64,000 nt of DNA from Tritrichomonas musculus (lineage: Eukaryota; Parabasalia; Tritrichomonadida; Tritrichomonadidae), in NCBI GenBank assembly GCA_039105265.1, contig JAPFFF010000007.1, positions 6,324,001 through 6,388,000 on the forward strand, in the 5' to 3' direction. The notes under the pieces were generated by a model that did not search any database, was not told where the DNA came from, and was given only the letters and a program-made list of their open reading frames with translations. The translations under genes and the position numbers were made by a program. Shown in pieces: positions 58,471-64,000 of this stretch (its first letter is position 1; the number at the start of each line of letters is the position of its first letter).

Positions 58471-60675
58471 CTACTCTATATTTGCGCACTTCTTCTCTAA
58501 TGTAGCAAGTCTTGCCTCAAGAGTATCAATATATGCATCCTTCTGGTCTATCATTTCCTTCACTTCTACTTTAGTAATATAAGCAGTCATATCTATATCT
58601 TCTAATGGATGCTTATTATCGAGTTCTTTTATTTTCTCGTACATGAATGCTATTGTACCCTTTAAAGTATCGCGATATGTCTTTGCAATATTAATACATG
58701 TATCAAATGAAACCATCATCTTATCAGCATCCTTCATTGTTATTTCAAGTTCAGGTTCATCATCTGTTTCTTCATGATATGCCCATGCAAGAATCTTTTC
58801 TAATACATCTTCCTCTGCTAATGTCTCTGGGTTATCATTACGACGGAACCAACTTGGAATATTAAATAATCCTATTCTATTTGCTACATATGCTTCTGCT
58901 GCTACCCCTGCTATTGCTGCTGCATCACCAGGATGATGTCTAACAAACTGCCATTGACCATATAAGAACCTTCTAGCAACATAACCTACTGCTCCCATAA
59001 TAACCTGGGTAGTTGCACTTATAACACCATCTTGTTGGTACATTTCTATCACTCCATTCACAATATTAATTACATGTAGTCTTCTTCTATCTATTGTAGC
59101 AACTACATTTCCATTATATAGTACTTGTGTTATTTCTTCACCAGTTGTTTCATCTAATGTGTCATTGAAAGCTAAAAGATTACCATGAGAATAAATATTA
59201 TCCATTAGTTCTCCTCTTTGTTCATCACTCATTTGTTCTATCATTCTTGCTGTTATTGCTGGTGTTGTTCCTGGTACTGTCCAAGTATCTGTTGTGGCAA
59301 CAAGGTCATAATGCTGATATCTAACTCCATTTGCATTGACTTCTATCTGTGAATTTATTCCAACAAATCGTACTTGACCTCCACTAATATTTGCTGTTGT
59401 TGGAGCAGAATAATCAATAGTAGCAACAATTGGGTCAATAGTCTCTCCTCTATGGTCAATAATATTTATCCATGCTTCCATTGTTTGCTCATTCAAGTAA
59501 GGTTCTAAACCAATATCTCCATTTTGAACAAATGGTAAATTTAGTCTATCTTGCATCGATAATTGTTCAATATCTCTCGCTGTGTATGTTGTTCCATCCC
59601 ATTCTATTGACCAATTATTATCAGTAGCTCTATATATTCTATCTGTCATCTCAATATCAGCTGGCCTTATTAGAGTCCTTCGTTGAAATACATTATTATG
59701 GATAATGAGTTGGTCATTATAAAACAAATCATATACATTAAACCACTCTCTTCCATGATATTGGATACGTAAGATATCAGGATGATTAGCAACTAATGCA
59801 TTTCGTTCTTCTCTTGTCATATCTGCAATATCTTCTAAGGTATACTGAGTTCCAGCAATATCAATAACAGGAACTTGATTCCTAAGTGCAATCGTAGTTG
59901 ATGCCGTATTTGTCATTGTAGTCTGTGGTACAGTTATATCTGTTCGAATCTCATCTGTTTCATCTGTAACAACTTGTGGCTGAACTTCTCTATGAGTTCT
60001 CACTAATGATTGTTCAGTGGTTGTGATAGTATTAGTTGCATTATCAGTATCATTATCAGTTATTGTAATCGAGGATGAATTAATGTTTAATGTCTCAGTC
60101 CCATTTGTATCTGGTCTATTCCTAAAGAAGCGCAAGACATTCGAACCAAGTGTAGCAATAGCATTTCCTAACTGAGTTAGCGCGTGTGTTGTCGAAAGGA
60201 CAACCTGTGTAGCTGAGAATGTTGATATAGCTCCAGCCACGGGTATTTGAACAGTTGTTGTAGTTGGCAAAAATCTTTCCATAGTCATCTTATCAGCCTT
60301 CAAATCAACATTCACCAAAAACTTACCTTGAAAGCCACTACCTCCATCACCTGGATAACCACCACCTCCACCTCCTCCACCATTTCCTCCTGGCCCAGGG
60401 AAAGGTGTTGTTTGATATGTATTAATATTTACTGAGTTATTGGACATATTTAATGTTGAGAGTACCCCTGCAATCGATACTACTGAAGCTAGAATATTTA
60501 AAATCGTATTTGCAACTGATATACCTTGTTTAATACTATCAGTATATTCATTATACATGGCTTGAATTCTCATTTGCTCAGCTAGATTATCAACTGTCTG
60601 TTTCAATAAAGCATAATCATATTGCAATATGTCAGTAATTCCTCCAACAACATTTAAGTCTCTTCTCATCGTCAT
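58471..60675 (-). CDS. Fibre-like protein (734 aa), Polinton element 3
   Basis: Corresponds to the first half of the 2144-aa protein. It holds TMRRDLNVVGG, an AYNEYIDSI-like helix, a poly-Gly patch (GPGGNGGGGGGGGYPGDGGS), a Thr-rich linker, and repeated modules of about 70-90 residues that alternate YTLEDIADMTREERNAL, ADIEMTDRIYRATDNNWSIE and ARMIEQMSDEQRGELMDNIY. It ends in a predicted coiled coil (YIDTLEARLATLEKKCANIE). It lies 27 bp upstream of the 1219-aa gene on the same strand. The family's N-terminal module is not in this frame; the element is rearranged here. Function as above, by inference. Confidence 0.55.
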   Translation of the reverse strand: MTMRRDLNVVGGITDILQYDYALLKQTVDNLAEQMRIQAMYNEYTDSIKQGISVANTILNILASVVSIAGVLSTLNMSNNSVNINTYQTTPFPGPGGNGGGGGGGGYPGDGGSGFQGKFLVNVDLKADKMTMERFLPTTTTVQIPVAGAISTFSATQVVLSTTHALTQLGNAIATLGSNVLRFFRNRPDTNGTETLNINSSSITITDNDTDNATNTITTTEQSLVRTHREVQPQVVTDETDEIRTDITVPQTTMTNTASTTIALRNQVPVIDIAGTQYTLEDIADMTREERNALVANHPDILRIQYHGREWFNVYDLFYNDQLIIHNNVFQRRTLIRPADIEMTDRIYRATDNNWSIEWDGTTYTARDIEQLSMQDRLNLPFVQNGDIGLEPYLNEQTMEAWINIIDHRGETIDPIVATIDYSAPTTANISGGQVRFVGINSQIEVNANGVRYQHYDLVATTDTWTVPGTTPAITARMIEQMSDEQRGELMDNIYSHGNLLAFNDTLDETTGEEITQVLYNGNVVATIDRRRLHVINIVNGVIEMYQQDGVISATTQVIMGAVGYVARRFLYGQWQFVRHHPGDAAAIAGVAAEAYVANRIGLFNIPSWFRRNDNPETLAEEDVLEKILAWAYHEETDDEPELEITMKDADKMMVSFDTCINIAKTYRDTLKGTIAFMYEKIKELDNKHPLEDIDMTAYITKVEVKEMIDQKDAYIDTLEARLATLEKKCANIE

Positions 60676-60839
60676 GATATTATCAGCCCATATAATCTTT
60701 GATGAATAAATATTTAAATCTGTTGATATAGTTGAACAGTTTCTTGGATCTGGCTCTACTTCATAAAATTGTTCTTGTAAGATTATGTTAAATTAATTAT
60801 TATTCCTGAAGGAATAATGAAGAATCTAATTATTATTGT

Positions 60840-61685
60840 ATGAGATGGGATATAGATAAAGATTATGATTTATCATTGAATATGGTATTTAGGTTCAAGG
60901 ACTATTTATTTAGGCACACTTGGGAATTAATATGGGATGGGAAAAATTGGACAGGAAATAACTGTCAAAATGTGTTTACAGCAAAAATATCATACATGAA
61001 TAATAATAGCGGAGCTCCAGCAATAATAATTAAAAAGAACGAACTAATTGGGAAATGGATAAAAGATACAATAAAAGAAGATTTAACAGATGATGATAAT
61101 TATGCTCACATACTAAAAGACTATCTTACAAATTGGAGAGTTGTTAAGAAAGATGGAACCATATTAAACGTAGGAACAACTGCAGTTTTTGATCCTAGCA
61201 GTTCAGGTACATTCACACAAGATGGAAATAAATATGAACAAGCTAGAATGTATGTTGATGCACCAAGCGGATTAAAAGAAGAAGACGGATTATATGTTTA
61301 TGCAGATTTAAATATTAATGGAAACATAACAGAATTAAAATGGGATTGTCATCCTGAACACTGTATTAATTCTGGAGTCATGCACACTTATGGATCAAAT
61401 CCTTGTCTAGAATCATTTAATTATCATCGAGAAAAAAGGTATTCCATTAAAATCATTGAAGGATTTAACCATAAGAGTATTCGAATATACATGGAAAAAG
61501 AATTATTTGAATTTGATGTAAAAGTTAATCCATTTAACATAATCTTACAAGAACAATTTTATGAAGTAGAGCCAGATCCAAGAAACTGTTCAACTATATC
61601 AACAGTATACATTGTTATTGGTTCATTTATTGGAGTAAATTCATTCGTAATATTTGGTAAAGTATATTTTGATATTTCTTTATAG
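60840..61685 (+). pseudogene. Fibre N-terminal module piece on opposite strand, element 3
   Basis: The + strand frame (FKDYLFRHTWELIWDGKNWT, then FYEVEPDPRNCSTIST) is the module found near the N-terminus of the 2144-aa fibre-like protein, but here it lies opposite to its neighbours and overlaps the capsid gene. Short inverted repeats border it. Either the element is rearranged or the assembly is wrong at this point. It is treated as a fossil piece. Confidence 0.55.
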
Positions 61686-62422
61686 TTATTTTGCAAACAT
61701 AGTTCTGGGCCCAAAGGACAGCATACCATTCCAGCACATGAGAAGAATAATCGAAGCTCTATCTTGCCTGCGAAGGCTGGGAGGTATTTAATATTAGAGA
61801 GTGGTAAGAATCGTCTTAAATCTATCTTGAGATGAATTTTATATTTTTGTTCATACCATTTAATACCATTTCTCTCTTTCCAATCAACAATGAATCCTGT
61901 TCTACTTCCTGACTTACCATTCCATATATCTTTATGTCTGGCCTTAGAATATACATCTGCTCTCTTTGTTGTTTCGTTGGCACAACAGGCTGTTAAAAAG
62001 GATTCTTCACAACCAAAATTCTGTGTATAGATAGTAATGCCATTAGCCACGATTTCATATTTTTCGACGGCATCTCTAGCATCTTTAAAGCCAAACCAAA
62101 CTCTATTGAATTGATAATTATCATCTGTATTTTCTATTTCTTTAACCTCTTGTCCAGCAGCTTCTTTAATACTGACTTCCATATCAGCTCTAATAAATCC
62201 ATTATATATGTCTGCTGTATTGTTTGTGTTTGGAGATATAATAGCAGTGGTATATGAGCCTTGGGGGATTGAAGGAGATGGAGAATATGATGTCTGGGGA
62301 CTTATAGTATACTGTTTGTTGGTATCACTTAGGGCTATACAATTATCTACAATATCAAAATATGATGCTATTTGGGTACATACTTCAGCTGATGTTCTGA
62401 GTTCAATCTCTGGATTAATCAT
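61559..62422 (-). pseudogene. Major capsid protein gene, element 3, incomplete copy
   Basis: Clearly related to the Polinton 1 capsid protein (VCTQIASYFDIVDNCIALSD; then LKIDLRRFLPLSNIKYLPAF). It is shorter than its relative and the gene looks broken. It follows the 210-aa gene in the same order as in Polinton 1. Confidence 0.7.
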
Positions 62423-62448
62423 GGTGTTTTTATAAAAAAATAAAAACT

Positions 62449-63081
62449 TTATAACATATCAGAGAAAATATTATTCCTCCTTCTACGAATGACTTGAGGT
62501 TGAGGAGGAGGTGTTGGTGGTAGTTCTTCCTCTGGTTCTTCTTCTATATCATTGACAAAGTCAACTTTGCCTGAAGTCAAATTAGGCTCTTGAATATATT
62601 GTGGCTGAGTATATTGGTAGTAGGGTTTGCTCATTTGTTTTTGCACCACTTCTTTTATCATCCTTTTTTGTTCTTTCTTTTCTCGTTTATTTTTTATTTC
62701 TTCCCCCAATAACTTTAGCTGATTTAATATTTCCATATTTATTGTAGGGTCCTCCGCTTGTCGGAGGCAGCGAGGGCTCGCAGCTTCAAAAATGGCTGAA
62801 TTATTTGATTGCGGCTTAGTCCTTTCGATTTTTTTGGCAGAGCAGACCTTTCCCTGAGAGCAAGTGGGGAGAGGTTTGGTAGGCTCTTCTGCTGGCTCTT
62901 CTAATTCCTGCTCTTCTACCTGTGGTTCAGCTTGAGGTTTGGATAGGGGCTCTGTTCTTCTTTTCACAATATATTTATTCTCTTTTTTTGTAGGCAAGAC
63001 ATCCCACTCAGGGTCATCACGACCATTTAACCAGTTTTGTATTACTTGTAATCTCTTCGATCCAGTCAAATGTTTAGACAT
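62449..63081 (-). CDS. Conserved Polinton protein upstream of capsid gene (210 aa), element 3
   Basis: Relative of the 205-aa product of Polinton 1: KRLQVIQNWLNGRDDPEWDV near the N-terminus, a Pro/Glu-rich linker, a conserved helix (MEILNQLKLLGEEIKNKREK) and a Pro-rich end (PPTPPPQPQVIRRRRNNIFS). It starts in ATTTAAATG. A short GC-rich patch near 62755-62875 interrupts the otherwise AT-rich DNA inside the linker. Function unknown; the place before the capsid gene is conserved between both elements. Confidence 0.65.
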   Translation of the reverse strand: MSKHLTGSKRLQVIQNWLNGRDDPEWDVLPTKKENKYIVKRRTEPLSKPQAEPQVEEQELEEPAEEPTKPLPTCSQGKVCSAKKIERTKPQSNNSAIFEAASPRCLRQAEDPTINMEILNQLKLLGEEIKNKREKKEQKRMIKEVVQKQMSKPYYQYTQPQYIQEPNLTSGKVDFVNDIEEEPEEELPPTPPPQPQVIRRRRNNIFSDML

Positions 63082-63145
63082 TTAAATAATATTAAAATCG
63101 CTTTCTTTGAGTTTTATTTGCTTTTTTGGAGTTTTTGGGAGTTTT

Positions 63146-63901
63146 TCACCTCCTTGCTTTTCTTCTTCTTCTCATGCCTCTTATCATTCTATATCTTTTG
63201 CCTTGATATATTTTATAACCTGATGGTTTTCTTGAATAATGGATACGTGGATAATTTAAAGAATTTAGATAATAATTGGCTAATAATTCATTATTTACGT
63301 CTCCTATTTTTTTCTCTAATTCTTTCTTCTTCTCTTTGTTGTCTATTCTCTCACTGCTCTCTCCTAGTGATTTTATTACTTTAGCTCCTACTTTAACATA
63401 TTTATTGTCTGTTGCATTACCAATGGTTTCTGCAATTTCACCACCTCCTATGAGTAATTCAGTTTTATTATCCCATGCCCATTTCAATCTCTCTTTCATT
63501 TTATTTACGTGTTCATAATTATTTTTGGGTATTCCATCTGTCATTTTATTATATGCTTTTTTAAGCTTGTTTACAAATTTCCCTGCTATCCCTTCGGAAT
63601 TATTTTGAGTTGTCATAGGGGGTGGCATAGGAGCTGGTGCTGGTGCTGGAGGCGGCATATAATGTGGGGTAGGAGGAGGTTCTTGGATTGGCTTGGGAGG
63701 AGCTGGAGTAGGAGTAGGAACTGGAACTGGTTTTTGGATTGGTTCTAGAGAAGGTCCTTGGGTGGGTTTTTTGCTAAAGAATTTGTTATATGTATTGCTC
63801 ACAAGATTTGATATTTTATCACTTATCCCTCCTATTGGCTCTTCTGTACCATCACTTCGTAGGGTAGGAGCAGTACCCATCGTTAAAAATGGAATAGACA
63901 T
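63146..63901 (-). CDS. Pro-rich virion-type protein (251 aa), element 3
   Basis: A short N-terminal segment, then a Pro-rich linker (PVPVPTPTPAPPKPIQEPPP), an amphipathic Lys/Ala region (VNKLKKAYNKMTDGIPKN and TELLIGGGEIAETIGNATDN) and a strongly basic tail (KRYRMIRGMRRRRKARR). It starts in ATTTAAATG. It occupies the place of the small 135-aa and 66-aa genes of Polinton 1 between ATPase and the 210-aa gene, and combines an amphipathic part with a basic tail, as if those two roles were fused. An internal capsid/core protein is the best guess. Confidence 0.55.
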   Translation of the reverse strand: MSIPFLTMGTAPTLRSDGTEEPIGGISDKISNLVSNTYNKFFSKKPTQGPSLEPIQKPVPVPTPTPAPPKPIQEPPPTPHYMPPPAPAPAPMPPPMTTQNNSEGIAGKFVNKLKKAYNKMTDGIPKNNYEHVNKMKERLKWAWDNKTELLIGGGEIAETIGNATDNKYVKVGAKVIKSLGESSERIDNKEKKKELEKKIGDVNNELLANYYLNSLNYPRIHYSRKPSGYKIYQGKRYRMIRGMRRRRKARR

Positions 63902-63923
63902 TTAAATGAAGACAAAATTTAGC

Positions 63924-64000
63924 TTACCAATCATCCTTCTCAAACTTGTCATATGCTTCTCTTTGCCTTCTTACAGCTTCTTGTAGATCGGCCACAAATT
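63924..64000 (-). CDS. 3' end of an unrecognised gene, runs off window, element 3
   Basis: A minus-strand frame entering from the right edge ends FVADLQEAVRRQREAYDKFE and a few more acidic residues, then stops at 63924-63926. It is helical and charged. In Polinton 1 the gene at this place is the packaging ATPase followed by a small gene, but the ending does not match either, so no call is made. Confidence 0.35.
   Translation of the reverse strand, partial: FVADLQEAVRRQREAYDKFEKDDW

Larger units (their letters stand above)
54537..64000. mobile_element. Polinton element 3, left end and about 9.5 kb, runs off window
   Basis: Starts AGTAGTATAGTATAGGCTGG at 54537, an AGTAG-type Polinton end of a different sequence from Polinton 1. 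Parts seen, all on the minus strand unless stated: two fibre-like genes (54784-58443, 58471-60675), a piece of a related module on the + strand (60840-61685), a capsid gene (61559-62422), a conserved 210-aa gene, a Pro-rich virion-type gene and the end of one more. The order capsid - 210 aa - virion-type matches Polinton 1 in mirror image. The element is rearranged and broken in the fibre/capsid area, with about two or three breaks. It was inserted into Polinton fragment 2. The right end lies outside. Confidence 0.8.

Overview
The window looks like nuclear DNA of a parabasalid protist, most likely a trichomonad (Trichomonas/Tritrichomonas type). The reasons are AT-rich spacers, long intronless genes, and families typical of that group: BspA-like leucine-rich repeat proteins of the 'YSFYNCxGFTGSL' type, a kinase fused to Sel1 repeats, an RCC1-type protein with the trichomonad 'FKFIFGEHEIQMKNLFAEF' N-terminus, Cys-rich surface proteins, and very large Maverick/Polinton elements. 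The exact species cannot be decided from the sequence alone.

Positions 1-31,300 are host DNA. In order they hold: a repeated Myb-site-like block; an RCC1-type gene split over three frames (+); a two-EF-hand protein (-); a 1035-aa type I surface protein with a duplicated module (+); an 821-bp non-autonomous hAT element with a perfect 8-bp target duplication; a decayed Cys-rich/beta-helix surface protein gene (-); a BspA-like membrane protein (+); a kinase-Sel1 protein whose catalytic HRD is HHN (-); a flavodoxin (-); a decayed BspA fragment (+); and a 4652-aa protein with six AAA modules, three VWA-like regions and a class I amidotransferase-like region (-).

Positions 31,300-64,000 are a stack of mobile DNA. 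A 243-bp TA-duplicating MITE abuts an inverted-repeat motif that recurs at 50.9 kb. Between those two motif copies lies a small host gene for a repeat protein, and that gene is interrupted by Polinton 1 (32,256-50,585, 18.3 kb, TIRs of 694 and 667 bp, TTGAT target duplication). Polinton 1 carries an integrase, packaging ATPase, major capsid protein, a candidate penton, small virion-type proteins, a 2144-aa fibre-like protein, KilA-N and basic-region DNA-binding proteins, and several unknowns. No polymerase B or protease gene was recognised, so as a Polinton it looks incomplete. Its TIRs are nearly identical, which suggests a young insertion.

To its right lies a fragment of another Polinton (about 50,950-54,536) that has received a 520-bp TA-flanked MITE and a 1303-bp hAT-like element. 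This fragment is then cut by the terminus of a third Polinton (from 54,537, running off the window) with a different TIR. That third element carries fibre-like genes, a capsid gene and two virion-type genes in an order collinear with Polinton 1, but it is rearranged and partly broken.

Two themes stand out. The Polinton genes share a TAAATG start context and a terminal hairpin beside an AGTAG end, and they carry giant fibre-like proteins with internal duplication. On the host side, the AAA/VWA/amidotransferase giant has an architecture I do not recognise as described.
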